From positions 129,001-193,000 of the forward strand of contig LSRY02000027.1 of the NCBI GenBank assembly GCA_001643675.2: a DNA stretch of 64,000 nt, written 5' to 3'. The stretch is from Monocercomonoides exilis. Lineage: Eukaryota; Preaxostyla; Oxymonadida; Polymastigidae. The notes below the pieces were generated by a model. That model saw only the letters and a program-made list of their open reading frames with translations, had not been told where the DNA came from and did not search any database. Below, piece by piece: positions 1-9,942 of the stretch; within the stretch, counting starts at the first letter, position 1; the number at the start of each line of letters is the position of its first letter. The position numbers and the translations under genes were made by a program.

Positions 1-246
1 TTCAAACTCATCTTCTTCTGCTTTAGTAAACAATGTTGGTCTACCGTTTTTTCTTAAATCTCTCCCTTCTTTTCTTGCTTTCAAGGCTCTCACCAAACAT
101 CCTCTCGAAATCAACCTGCTTTCCTCGATTTCACGACCGGAATATTGCAAAATATCATAGGCATACAAGGCCTTGATAAACTCATCTCCAATAGAACGCA
201 TATCACTCGATGCTTTAATTCTGACAAGAGAAGGTTTCTTTTCCAT
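1..246 (-). CDS. Transposase-like protein, N-terminal part (runs off left edge)
   Basis: An open frame starts at an ATG at 246 and runs 82 codons without a stop to the window edge, so the gene is partial. The visible part is basic and helical, and ends with a GRPTLFTKAEEDEF segment. That matches the hinge after the psq/CENP-B-type helix-turn-helix in pogo/Tc5-like DDE transposases, where a short helical DNA-binding unit is followed by a G-R-P-x-L-[ST]-x-x-E-E-x-E linker. The catalytic domain would lie to the left and cannot be seen. Just upstream of the start are two TTTTGATCAAAA palindromes and an 18-bp tandem repeat, which could be element termini. Assignment to a transposase is by motif resemblance only; a host-domesticated psq-domain protein is possible. 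Confidence 0.5.
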   Translation of the reverse strand, partial: MEKKPSLVRIKASSDMRSIGDEFIKALYAYDILQYSGREIEESRLISRGCLVRALKARKEGRDLRKNGRPTLFTKAEEDEFE

Positions 247-249
247 TGT

Positions 250-323
250 TTTGATCAAAAACATTAATCAAAGTTTTTGATCAAAAATGGATCGGGTTTC
301 CTCCCTGGATCGGGTTTCCTCCC
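250..323. repeat. TTTTGATCAAAA palindromes and 18-bp tandem duplication
   Basis: Two TTTTGATCAAAA-type palindromes (about 249-260 and 275-287) are followed by two exact copies of an 18-bp unit (288-305 and 306-323, starting TGGATCGGG). All of this lies within 80 bp upstream of the transposase-like start codon. Terminal or subterminal transposase-binding sites are one reading; no matching copy was found elsewhere in the window. Confidence 0.6.
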
Positions 324-710
324 CGACTAGATAAAAGACTTAGAAACGTTCCTGTTTCAATCTCGATATGGTGAAGAAAAACTTCAAAAGCTAACTGAAA
401 AAGTCTTTTAATAAGTTGAAAAACTTAGACATTCATTGAAGATATAAACATTTTGAATCATTAACAGAAACTTCATGCAATGTTTGGTATATTACACAAA
501 TTTTTGTAACTTCAAGTTCAGTGAGATGTAATGTGATGATTATTTGTCAAAACCTTCTGAAAATACAGCACATTTTAAAAACACATTTATGGATTCCGGA
601 AATTTTTTTTTTAATTTGAATATTGATTCAAAGTATTTGATTGAGTTAATACATGTGTGATAACTTTTGAAATCACATCTTTTCGATCAAATAATTCAGT
701 TTGATAATTT

Positions 711-1229
711 GGGGTGAAATATGTCACTTCAAGCTTTTTCATAAAAAAATTATGTTCTTTTTATTGTCTTTTTTGATCAAAAAATGCAAGCTATTTTTTT
801 TTTCAATAAGGCTAATTTTTTTTGTAAAGTTCCTATTGTTTAATTTTCAAATAGAATAAAAATTTCATATTTCGATCAATTTTCTGTTCCCACTCACCAA
901 ATTTCGATGTCATGAAAGAAAAATTATTGCGATGTTATTATTTTCATGACAGCGAAATTTGGTGAGTGGGAACAGAAAATTGATCGAAATATGAAATTTT
1001 TATTCTATTTGAAAATTTAACAAAAGGAACTTTTCAAAAAAAATTAGCCTTATTGAAATATTTGTTGTGTCACAAAACATTGTGTTATCAAAATATTGAT
1101 GCATGTTAACAATTATAAAAAATCCAATTTATTTTTAAACCTGATAGAGTTTACCAAAGTTATGAGTGAAACCTTAATTTTGTCCTTTGTGCAAAAAATG
1201 TTTGGAAGTTCTTTATTACCCCCATTTTG
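711..1229 (+). mobile_element. MITE-like repeat family 1, copy A (interrupted by a hairpin element)
   Basis: The outer parts (about 711-800 and 1059-1229) align by eye with three other copies in the window (5326-5841 minus, 35061-35338 plus, 36139-36403 plus). Shared landmarks are an ACTTCAAGC start, a central TCACAAAAC-type stretch, an AAAGTTATGAGTGAAAC stretch and a terminal TTTGTGCA...GGAAGT segment. The ends are imperfect inverted repeats of one another (GGGGTGAAATAT against the reverse complement of the ATTACCCCCAT end). There is no coding capacity, so it is a non-autonomous element. The hairpin element at 801-1058 splits it. Confidence 0.6.
801..1058. repeat. Long imperfect palindrome (117-bp arms, 24-bp loop)
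   Basis: The left arm 801-917 and right arm 942-1058 are reverse complements with only a handful of mismatches, separated by a 24-bp loop (918-941). The arms contain recognisable mirrored blocks such as CACTCACCAAATTTCG and its complement. The inner arm sequence is related to the arms of the 242-bp hairpin element at 5536-5777 (shared TGTTTAATT.TCAAATA and TTCATATTT blocks), which makes this a second member of one foldback family. It sits inside a repeat-family-1 copy. Confidence 0.85.
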
Positions 1230-1389
1230 TTTTGATTTTTTTTTATGAACACAGAAAAGTGACAACTCCTTTTTGAAACTGTCACGTTCTTTCTTTATTA
1301 CTAAATTTTTGCATTTGAAACAATTGAAATGATTTTTTTATTTCACTGACAAATTTCTTTTCTCTAACAATGATTTTTCATTATTATCA

Positions 1390-1428
1390 TCACCCGGAAA
1401 AAGCTATGATTTCAAAAATAATCACCCA
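1390..1428 (-). repeat. Isolated terminus of TGGGTGATT-type element
   Basis: Read on the minus strand from 1428, this begins TGGGTGATTATTTTTGAAA and continues with a stretch similar to the left ends at 2122 and 35656. No partner terminus was seen within about 300 bp upstream, so it is probably a decayed or truncated element. Confidence 0.5.
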
Positions 1429-2121
1429 AGTGTATATTTTGTTTTTTTGGAATGAACTTGAACAGCATTTATTGATAAGTCTTAACCGAATTCTGTCACA
1501 ACGGTTTTGACATGTCTTTTTGAGAAGAAAAATGAGAGTAATTCAATCCGGTGTTTTGCTGTCCAACGATGAATATTTTTTCGCAATACACTTTTATTAT
1601 TTTCAATAAACTTCTTATTCGAAAATTTTTTGTTGCTTGTTTTATATGTATTGAAAATGAAATGATAATACCGCTGTGATTAATAATTTCAGCATTAAAC
1701 GAATATAACAAAATTATTATTACTATTTTTATAAAAGTCCAATTAAAATTTTCAGATTGGTGTATACACAATTTTAAAGAAAATAATTTTCAAAAAATAC
1801 GAAAAAACATTTTCGAATTTCGGATTTCTGTCAAAACCAAGTGCTCACCCTTTAATTTTTTCAAGAAAGGAATATTTGACATTAGACCTTTTTCGTGTCA
1901 ATCTATGATATTTGCAAAGAATAAGTGATAGTGAATTGGAAAGTATTTATTTGTTTTGATTGAATCAAATACGATTTTACTCAATCAGAATCTTGATCAC
2001 TTTTAAATTTTGCTATATGCCACGTTCGATCGACTATATTTTATAAGTCTTTCATAGTTTGATATTTGCATTTTGGATGTATTCAGACTTTCTACAAAAT
2101 AATAATTAATGTTTTTTTACA

Positions 2122-2166
2122 TGGGTGATTATTTTTGTAATCATAACTTTTTTCGGGGTGTTGATT
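2122..2166 (+). repeat. Isolated terminus of TGGGTGATT-type element
   Basis: This starts TGGGTGATTATTTTTG and stays similar to the 35656 element for about 50 bp (an ATCATAACTTTTTTCGG-type block). The expected opposite terminus is not seen in the next 300 bp. It is in inverted orientation relative to the terminus at 1390-1428. Confidence 0.5.
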
Positions 2167-2798
2167 TTTAAAAGATTGTTTGTCAATGTGAAGTGTTTTT
2201 GTATTTTGATGATAAAATAATTGCAATTGTTTCAAAAACAAATGTTATTTCCAAATCAAAGATAAAAATGTCTTCTATGAGCTTTTTCATTTTTCAGAGT
2301 TCTTTTGTTGGTATTCAAGGAAAATTTTCGAAACGAAATTTTTGAATAAAAAAAATTTGATTTCATAAACAATGTCATTGTTTTTGTAAACAATCAAATT
2401 GAATAACTGTTTCTGATTCGGATCGAATCAGTTGGACAAAATCTATTATTTTATGAACGAAGAAATTGTGCCAAAGAAAAAAACCAACAATGTTTATTCA
2501 TTTTTATCTTGTTTCAGCTTTCACTTCTTTCGTTTTTTGATTATTACTTCGATCAGACATAAAAACTGCAATATGGACTAATATGATTTTTATTCATATT
2601 TTTTGAAACATCAGAATTTTTTTCATGAAAAAAAAAGTTGTTAATAATGAATGATTATTATTTATAAATGATTTGAAACATGTCATTGAAAATGAATGAA
2701 TGAGACAAAGACAAAAAAAGCACTGAGAACATCATTCAATGAATTCTATTGTGAATAAAAAACTGGAACTTTGATTCTCTCTTGATACGGAGTTACAA

Positions 2799-3116
2799 AT
2801 GAAGCTAAAGAACCAACAGAAAAGTTTCTTTCGTTCTCGGAGCTCATTTGAGATTAAAAAGTGTGATTTTTTCGAAGATGTTGGATTCAATGAAGGAATT
2901 GATGTTGAAGATGATGATATTGATGTTGATCGAGAAGAATCTGAAATTGAAGAATCTTCCAAGATCGAAAAATCAGAAGATTGAATTGTTTCAAAATTTG
3001 GAGACGACGATAAAAATGATAAAAAATGATTTGTTGAGTTTGTTGTTGATAATGATGATGATGATGATGAAGCAGAAGAAATCGATAAAGATGTCGATTG
3101 GGAAGATAAAATATAA
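2799..3116 (+). pseudogene. Possible decayed acidic-protein coding fragment
   Basis: The frame from 2799 gives 61 residues with a basic start and a strongly acidic end (runs of E/D with I and S), then a stop at 2982-2984. Downstream, a different frame resumes with a poly-Asp tract and ends in WEDKI before a TAA near 3116. The alternation of acidic frames suggests a broken gene or an intron I cannot place. GAT/GAA simple-sequence DNA could also produce this by chance, so support is weak. Confidence 0.25.
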
Positions 3117-3496
3117 ATTAAATCGTCTGAAGAGATTCACATAGTCCCATTGCATCGGAAGATGCCAAGAGTGAAAACAATCTGTTTTTTGTTGTTAGTT
3201 ATCTTCTTTTTGTCTTTCTTTATCCTGAATTTCAGCTCTTCTTTCATTTCTTTCACTTGTCACTTTGTGAACTTCGATTATTCTTCTTTCTTTCGCTTGC
3301 AGCCTTTGTGAATCTAAATGATCCATAACAGAATCATCAATAATAATCAATATGGATATAAGAAAATTGAAAAAAAAATTTTTTTTTCAAAATGAAAAAT
3401 TCAATAATGGTGAAAGAACGAAAAATAAGCCTCTTATTTTCTCGATATTTATATAAATGTTGGGTTCCATGGAAGTTCCAAGATTGAGTCTATTCT

Positions 3497-4390
3497 TCAA
3501 TTCGTGAATGTTTCTTTCTTCGCTCTTCTTTTTGCTTCTTTCCTATGTGTATTTTCACTCAAAATATCATTCTTTATTTGAGTATTTTCTTCAGAATCTT
3601 TTTTTGTCAGTGGATTATGTAGAATTTGAAAATTTGTTTGACAACAGGCAACAAAAAAATAGTCAGAAACTTTTGATTCATCAAAAACAAACGGACGACG
3701 AAAAATTGTGAACAAAGTTTTCAACCTTCCAAAAAATCTTTTAACAACTCTTTTAGAAGCTAACTCTGGAGTATTAAGAGGTTTTGAAATTATCACTTCG
3801 AGATGGGGCTTTACAGCGATGTTTTCTGAATCAACAAGAATATTTGCTCCTCCAAGAAATGATTGATAAGTTGGATAATTATCCTTCAACATTGTGAAGT
3901 CATGAGTTGAACCTGTGAATACAGAACTGTCAGTGCTGACTGTTCCCAATCTGGGATTGACACACACCTCCGATTAAACTCAATACATATGATGTTTTCC
4001 ACTGAAATGTTATTTTTTATATTCCAATTTTCCTCCTGGGCGATTAATTGGAATTACCGTTCAATCAACAACAACGCAAATATTTTCTTATCCTGTAACT
4101 CTTTCTGGTCTGAATAAAATGAACAATTGTGAAAATTAATTTTTCAATTTTTCAACAGAAGAATGAAGAAGACGAACTGTTGAAGTTTGAGATGAATGTC
4201 TTGGCTTTGCAAGAAGATGAATTAATGTGCAAGATCCATGATGAAGAAAGTTGAGAAGTCAAAAAAGAGCTGTTCTTCAAGAGAATTTATTGATTTTGTT
4301 CTTCCTCGTTGTGTGTGTGAATAATCGGAAAGAAGACATAAAAGAATGTTGAATTCTGAACGAGCAAAGCCCGTCAGTCGAAAGAATGCA
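3497..4390 (-). pseudogene. Broken DDE transposase (DDE_Tnp_4 / Harbinger-like)
   Basis: A clean 156-codon frame (3967-3497) carries the C-terminal half of a DDE_Tnp_4 superfamily nuclease: GSTHDFTML (second Asp), an ILVDSEN segment, and the RVVKRFFGRLK box near the end. Upstream on the same strand the match continues through several frames. A VVVD.T and PINRPGG segment (first Asp region) and a KHHMY segment lie at about 4090-3990, interrupted by in-frame stops. A helix-turn-helix-like region (RGRTKSINSLEEQL) lies near 4330-4270 with frameshifts. The third acidic residue, normally Glu in the VER.FG.LK box, reads Lys. Multiple stops, frameshifts and the lost catalytic Glu mark it as dead. Confidence 0.75.
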
Positions 4391-5325
4391 ATTGATGTGT
4401 CTGTTAATTATTTAAATGCAAAGTCTTTAATACTTCGAAAAAATGAATCTTTTTCATCATGATATTGATTTGGAATGGTATTTCTTTGCTCCAAACGTTC
4501 CATAATTTATTATCAAAAAATTTGAGACACAACCTATTTTCAGAAATATTTATTAGCAACAATTTTAACCATTATTTCAATTCTTCTAAAATGATCATTA
4601 TCCCAGAATTTCTGAATTATAAATTGAGTCAATTAAAACTGATTTGATTGAAGATAAATAGATTTAAATTGATATCTTTTATTTTGAATATATTCAAATT
4701 GAAATATTTCTTGAAAAAAATTATATAGTTCTATTATCAAGTATTATTTTCATTCTGGTGAAAATTCATGAATGGGAACTGAAATCTTTTAATAAAATAA
4801 CAGAGAATTTTGAAAAATTTTGAGAAATAAACAATAATTTTTTTCTTAAAAAAAAAAAAAAAAAAAAAAAACCACCAAAATTTCACTTCATTGAAAAAGA
4901 AGCTCAAAAAAAGAAAATCAATTGTTTTTATTCTTTCTTTCTTTCTTTCTTTCTTTTTTGATAATGATTATTTCAACCATACAAAAACATAATCGAAATT
5001 TGTTAAAAATAGTCAATTTTGCATAATTCTCAAGTGAAAATGAAAACTGAATTGTTATATCAAATTTTCATTCCAACTTATCAATATTCAGAAGAGTGGA
5101 AATAAAAGCTTGACAATGCTATAAGTTCAATGCTGATGAAATTTGGTGAGTTTGAACGATACTGTTAATAAAAAATTATCAATCTTCATTTTCACAAGAA
5201 ATTTTAACAAAATAAACTTATCAAAAAATTTTTGTGAAACAAAAAGAATTCAAAAAAATTTTCATATTTTTCGTGAAACGTAATTCTCACAAAGTCTTTT
5301 TATATAGATATCGTTTGGAAGATAA

Positions 5326-5841
5326 TTGAAGAAAATACGGACTTTCAAGCTTTTTATGCACAAAGATTGAAAAAATTGTTTTTCTCACAACATTTTTAAA
5401 CTTTATCAGATTGAAAAATAAAATTGATTTTCATTCCTGCTTACAGGCATCATTGAAATCAAAACAAAAAATTTTCCAATATTTCACGAATATCAAAAAA
5501 AATGACCCATTATTATTGTGCTTTTTGATATCAAATGGGCAATTCTTTTTGAAAAGTCACAAATGTTTAATTATCAAATAAAATTAAATTTTCATATTTT
5601 TCTCAAATTTCTATTAACTAATATCAAACTTCACTTCAATCAAATCTGTTCATTGATAATGCTATTTCAAACATTCTTGAGGAGATTTGTGAGCTGAAAC
5701 AGAAATTTGAGCAAAATATGAAAATTAAATTATTTTTGAAAATGAAACATTTGTGACTTTTCAAAAAGAATCACCCAAATAGTTAATGAAAAGTGCAGAA
5801 TTTTTCAATGAAGATGCCTGAAGTCAAATATTTTGTCCCAA
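5326..5841 (-). mobile_element. MITE-like repeat family 1, copy B (interrupted by a hairpin element)
   Basis: On the minus strand this follows the 35061-35338 copy closely. It opens with a TTTGACTTCAGGCAT block at 5841-5815, resumes with a GATATCAAAAAGCACAATA block at 5534-5515, then a TTTCACGAATATCA-type block, and ends with the mirrored TATGCACAAAG...CTTTCAAGC segment near 5345. Removing 5536-5777 restores an uninterrupted copy of about 270 bp. This is direct evidence that the inner element inserted into an existing repeat. Confidence 0.7.
5536..5777. mobile_element. 242-bp foldback (hairpin) element with TGGG...CCCA ends
   Basis: The ends are TGGGCAATTCTTTTTGAAAA and the complement of TGGGTGATTCTTTTTGAAAA. 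The inverted repeat continues inward for about 79 bp per arm (5537-5615 against 5699-5776) with few mismatches. It interrupts a family-1 repeat. The flanking dinucleotide AA on both sides is compatible with a 2-bp target duplication, although that is weak evidence in AT-rich DNA. The terminal sequence matches the ends of the 35656-35912 element and the isolated ends at 1428 and 2122, so these form one terminal-repeat family. Confidence 0.75.
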
Positions 5842-5965
5842 TTACAAAAAGAAAGTTGTGCGAAAACAAACTGTTGATTTGAAATTTCCATTCTTTCTCA
5901 TTTTTGAGAAATGAATAATCAAAAAGATCAAAGCAATTGAAAGAACAGTTTTCTTTTTTGCTAAA

Positions 5966-6015
<50 letters not shown>

Positions 6016-6030
6016 TTCACAATACAGATA

Positions 6031-6068
6031 TCGCATAAAATACCGGACATCGCACAAAATACCGGACA
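6031..6068 (+). repeat. 19-bp tandem duplication
   Basis: Two adjacent 19-bp units differ at one base (TCGCATAAAATACCGGACA, then TCGCACAAAATACCGGACA), just after the 44-bp poly-A tract. Confidence 0.85.
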
Positions 6069-6188
6069 AGATCCATTTCACAACAACCATTCAAAGAGAA
6101 AATCTGATAATATTCCTCCAAATATATCAAAGCAAAGCTAACTCATTTGGCATTCCGGACATTCATTTTCGTGATGACTAAATATTTA

Positions 6189-6255
6189 AAAAATAATTTT
6201 TGAAAATTCGGAGAAATTGGATTTTGAGTTTCTCCGAATTTTCAAAATTATTTTT
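6189..6255. repeat. Short hairpin with 27-28-bp arms
   Basis: Arms 6189-6216 and 6229-6255 are complementary apart from a single-base indel and enclose a 12-base loop. The core is ATTCGGAGAAA paired with TTTCTCCGAAT. It lies in non-coding DNA; it could be a small foldback remnant or a terminator-like structure. Confidence 0.7.
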
Positions 6256-6875
6256 CTGAATGTCCAATGTATTTTGCATATTTTGTGGTTGTGTGAATAT
6301 CGTAATTTGTGAAAAATAAAGGTTTTCAAGCTGTTTTATGCAAAGCTTTGATTCATCGTATGCATTATAACATAACAATTCTTTCTCAGGATTCAAAATA
6401 AAATTATTAATTTTTATTATTTTTCGAAATAATTGAATTTATTAATCCACTATCAAAAATAATCAATGCATTTTTAAAAATCATCCATTTCTATTTGAAA
6501 AATTTCCAGAACACATTGCATATTCAATATTTCAATATTCAAATATTAATGCATGAAGTTGTGTATTTTCATTAATTTTTGAATGTTTTTTTTTTTTTTT
6601 TTTTTTTTCTTTTCTTTTTCTTTTCTTTTCTTTTCTTTTCTTTTCTATTTTTTCTTTTATATATTTTTTCAGTGGAAATTAAGAAACAAACGTGAAATAG
6701 TTTTTTCTTCATATTATCAATTGTCAGGAAAAAATATTCAAAGAAAACTCTTTTCAGTGTTTTCACTCGAAGCAAAAAATATTCGAAAACCTTAATTAAA
6801 ATATTCAGAAAAAAATTTCCAAAAAAGATAATTCTCCGAAAAAGATCTAATAATGCATTATTAAATTATTTCTTT

Positions 6876-8183
6876 ATGATATTTAACTTTTTTGTGTGCT
6901 CTGCAGTGAAAGAGATTCCAGAAAAACTTGAAAAATTTTTGAAAGAGATTGAATTCCCCTTTGAAACTCGGATTTCCTATGTAGATCGCCTTTCTGGAAC
7001 CGATGATGAAATCAAAACTCAATTGAAATCTGCACATGTAGTTATTGGTGAACCTCATTTTGCTCATCTACTTTCAAATCCAGAAATTTCATGTCCAAAT
7101 CTGAGATGGTTTCAAAGTACGGCTGCTGGACTTGAATATTTTATGAAGATGAATCCTTGCCCGTATTTTCCAACATTCGCCAAATTACCATTTGTCGTCA
7201 CACGCGGAGCAACATTTTACGGTCCAACAATGGCGGAATATTGTATTTCAATGATGATTGCAGTCCAAAGATCCTTTTTTAAAATGAAAGAAGTTCAAAT
7301 AAAGTTAGATTCTCCATATGTGGATCGTGACAATTATACAAAATTTCCTCTATTATCTCAACTTACAGTTGGAATAATGGGGGCCACTGGTTCAATTGGT
7401 CAAGATATTGCACGGAGATTATATGCTTTGGGATGCACTGTAATAGGACTTTGTCGTAGAAAAAGAAAGGAAGGAGAGCCGATTGTTACACCTCAAGTGG
7501 AGACACCTGTAAATGCGCATTTACCACCTTCTGAGTTATGTTTTGAAGAAATGTATCCAATTTTGGGAGATGACGAGAAACAAACTTCTTTAAGAACTTT
7601 TTTAAGCAAGGCTGATGTGGTTATAAATGTACTTCCAACAACATTAGAAACAATACATTTACTTGGAGGTAGATTAGATTCAGAAGGAAAGGAAATTCCA
7701 TCACCAATGGAATCATGCAAGAAAAGTTGTATTTTTATAAATATTGGAAGAGGCACAATTATCAAAGAAGATGTACTTGTCGACATTCTGAAGAAAGGTA
7801 CAATAAGTCATGCTGTGGTTTGCTTTTCCTAACTTTTAAATTATTTTTATTTTCCTTTCAATTGATAACAATGTGCTCTTTCAAAACATTTGTATGGAAC
7901 AATCGTCAATTTAATTTGTATCATGCAGCTTGACGTTCAGGAAATGGAACCGCTTCCATCTTCTTCTCGTTTATTAACAGAGCTTTCACCAGATCAAGTT
8001 ACAATCACGCCACATTGTTCCGGGTGGCCTCAGAATGGAGATTTTATAACACCTCTACTGAAGGAAAATCTCTCCAGATTTGCTGCAGGAATGAAAGCAG
8101 AAGAATCTGCATTAAAGGAGGGCAGAACAGAAGAATGGGTTCCTGACCTGCTGTACATAATGAATTGGAAAGAAGGATATTAA
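6876..8183 (+). CDS. D-isomer-specific 2-hydroxyacid dehydrogenase family protein
   Basis: Two exons, 6876-7817 and 7929-8183, with a 111-bp intron (donor GTTTGC), encode 398 residues. The family oxidises or reduces D-2-hydroxy acids with NAD(P); the substrate is not deducible here. The dinucleotide-binding segment reads GIMGATGSIGQ, a slightly expanded G-x-G-x-x-G. The three catalytic positions are all present: Arg in NIGRGT (just before the intron), Glu in LDVQEMEPLP and His in TPHCSGWP. Both of the latter motifs lie in exon 2, which confirms the splice. An insert of about 50 residues follows the nucleotide-binding strand (near 7480-7600). The start was chosen as the first ATG of the frame. 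An AATAAA lies 53 bases after the stop. The PITP gene follows 342 bp downstream on the same strand. Confidence 0.9.
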
Positions 8184-8525
8184 TAATCTTTTCTTTTGTT
8201 TATGAACATCTTAATTTATGAGTTATTACATATTCAATAAAATTTTGATTGAAACTAAGTTTATTGATGAACAGAAAAGAGATTTTTTGAAAGTTTTTTC
8301 AATTTTATTTTGAAGTTTAACGTTGCTTTGTTATTTTGATGGGCATTTATTTATGTACAATTTTTTTTTTTTAGATTTTTAATTTATCAATTTGATTTAA
8401 AAAAATTTTTTCTTGAAAAAGAAACTTTAACATTTCCATTTAATAATTAATTCTCTTCATTTAAAAGTTATGAATTTCACATATACCATAATTATTTTCT
8501 TGATTGAGTATTTAATTTTTTATTT
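8184..8525. other. Spacer between dehydrogenase and PITP genes
   Basis: A 342-bp AT-rich spacer. It contains an AATAAA at 8236-8241, a likely polyadenylation signal for the upstream gene. The 3' part must hold the PITP promoter, but no motif stands out. Confidence 0.6.
8236..8241 (+). promoter_or_regulatory. Candidate polyadenylation signal (AATAAA)
   Basis: AATAAA lies 53 bases after the dehydrogenase stop codon. Similar motifs follow the Ras GEF stop (41362-41367, directly after the stop) and the PUF gene (47872-47877). AATAAA is frequent by chance in AT-rich DNA. Confidence 0.35.
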
Positions 8526-9942
8526 ATGAGAATTGTGGAATATCGCATAACAGTTCCTCTTAATATAAAAGAATATCCATTGGGAGCAACGTTTGCTATT
8601 TTTGAAATAAAAACAAACTGTGAATATATGATAAATGAAAATGAAATTTTAGATATATAATTGCAAAAGCATCTTTACAAAATAGCGGCTCAGGAGATGG
8701 AATTGATCTTATTACTGATGAGCCTTTTATAAAAGATGGAGTTCACGGAAGACATACTTTTAAGGTCTCCTTTTTAACAAAAAATTTTTTGACCTTAATT
8801 TTATAATTCAATAACTTTCTTTAAAATAACATAACAATGTTATGCAAATACATTACTCCAATATATATATATTTTTTAGAGGATGCACGTAGGCTCAAAA
8901 GTTCCTGGATTTGTTAGAGCAGTTGTTCCAAAAACTTCACTTATTTTAGAAGAGGAAAGCTGGAATGCATTTCCATATACAAAAACGACTTATTCCAATG
9001 TATGGCTAAAAGATCGTTTCAAAATGGTTGTGGAAACAAGACATTTACCAGGTCCCCCTGTTGAGGAAAATGTTTGAAGTTAGAATAGAAAATTTCTCAA
9101 AATTTACAACTTGCTATAGATTCATAATCTTTCAGAAAGCGAGCTTAAAATGAGAAAAATTGAACTTATTGATCTCGGGGTTAAAGCGGTGTGGTATTTT
9201 CTGTTTGTCAATTTCCCCTCAAATCGCTAATTTCATTTATCAAGAAATCCAATACAAGGGAGTATAAATGCAAAGAAGATCCCACAACATTCAAATCAGA
9301 AAAGACAGGGAGAGGACCATTAGTGCCAAAATGGTGGGAAAGTCCAGAGGCCAAAGAATGGCCCGTCGTGACTTGCTATAAATTGCTGAGAGTGGAGCTG
9401 AAATGGTTCGGACTGCAGACTCTTGTTGAGAGTTATGTGCCGTCTCTTTGCAGAACCATATTTGGCAACACTCAGCGGCAGTTATTTTGCTGGATAGACG
9501 AATATTACGGAATGAGCGAATCAGAAATATTGGACTTTGCACACAGCCAATATAAACAGTCGATGGTCGTATGTCACAATCATATTTTGAATGATTTTTA
9601 AAAGAAATATAAAATAAAAATTTCTCATTTTTTTACCTGTTATTTTGAAAGAAAATGAAAGAAAGCCCTCCACCAGAAGAGCAAGAAGAGGAATACAGCG
9701 AAGAGGAACAGAAAGCAGAAGAACAGAAATTTATGAGCGAAGAAGACATTTTGGGGCAATATGAGGAACATTTGGAGTCTGGAATGATTGAATCAGACTC
9801 AAACACTCCGATGGAAATGGGCAGGGTTCGCGTTGAAGAAGAAGCGCCTTCTTCTTCAGCAACACCTTCATCTTCGACTGTCCATGGAGAAATGCCTCAG
9901 ACGCCTCCTGTGAATAAAAATGAGCAATCATCTGACACGTGA
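8526..9942 (+). CDS. Phosphatidylinositol transfer protein (class I PITP)
   Basis: Six exons (8526-8590, 8653-8764, 8880-9071, 9120-9193, 9259-9568, 9652-9942) encode 347 residues. The PITP signature runs through every exon: EYRITVPL at the start, IAKAS...GSGDG, SKVPGFVRAVVPKTSL, ESWNAFPYTKT (with the lipid-contacting Asn), VETRHLPGP, then EEN-IHNLSESEL rebuilt across an intron. FKSEKTGRGPL, FKW-like LKWFGLQT and QLFCWIDEY follow. Such proteins move phosphatidylinositol and phosphatidylcholine between membranes and feed phosphoinositide kinases. The last exon adds an acidic, Glu-rich and then Ser-rich tail of about 95 residues not found in the short animal forms. Introns are 48-115 bp. The fourth intron has alternative possible junctions (donor 9180-9194, acceptor 9244 or 9258); the others are well fixed by motif and phase. 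Confidence 0.93.

Larger units (their letters stand above)
324..3496. other. AT-rich gene-poor island with element remnants
   Basis: About 3.2 kb without a convincing gene. It holds one MITE-like copy with a hairpin insertion (711-1229), two isolated termini of a second element family (about 1390-1428 and 2122-2165), and a run of Asp/Glu codons at 2799-3116 broken by stops. A short charged minus-strand frame of about 44 codons starts at 3326 and resembles nothing I recognise. The remainder is AT-rich sequence with homopolymer runs. Confidence 0.7.
4391..6875. other. Gene-free AT-rich region with repeats and homopolymers
   Basis: No supported gene. It contains poly-A tracts (about 4850-4871 and 5969-6012), a TTTC microsatellite (about 4930-4955), a possible degraded hairpin around 5030-5235, a repeat-family-1 copy with a nested hairpin element (5326-5841), a 19-bp tandem duplication (6031-6068), a small hairpin (6189-6255) and a poly-T/TTTTC tract (6587-6650). 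Confidence 0.7.

Noticed and set aside
1496-1771. 91-codon minus-strand open frame in the left island
   Set aside because: AT-driven composition, no motif, and a neighbouring frame is equally coding-like. I could not support a gene.
4930-4955. TTTC repeat considered as part of a CRISPR-like array
   Set aside because: It is a simple microsatellite without spacers, in a eukaryotic context.
5842-6090. 82-codon minus-strand frame with a poly-Phe run
   Set aside because: It is the translation of a poly-A tract on the other strand.
6178-6396. 72-codon minus-strand frame
   Set aside because: It spans the 6189-6255 hairpin, has no recognisable motif and lies in repeat-rich DNA.
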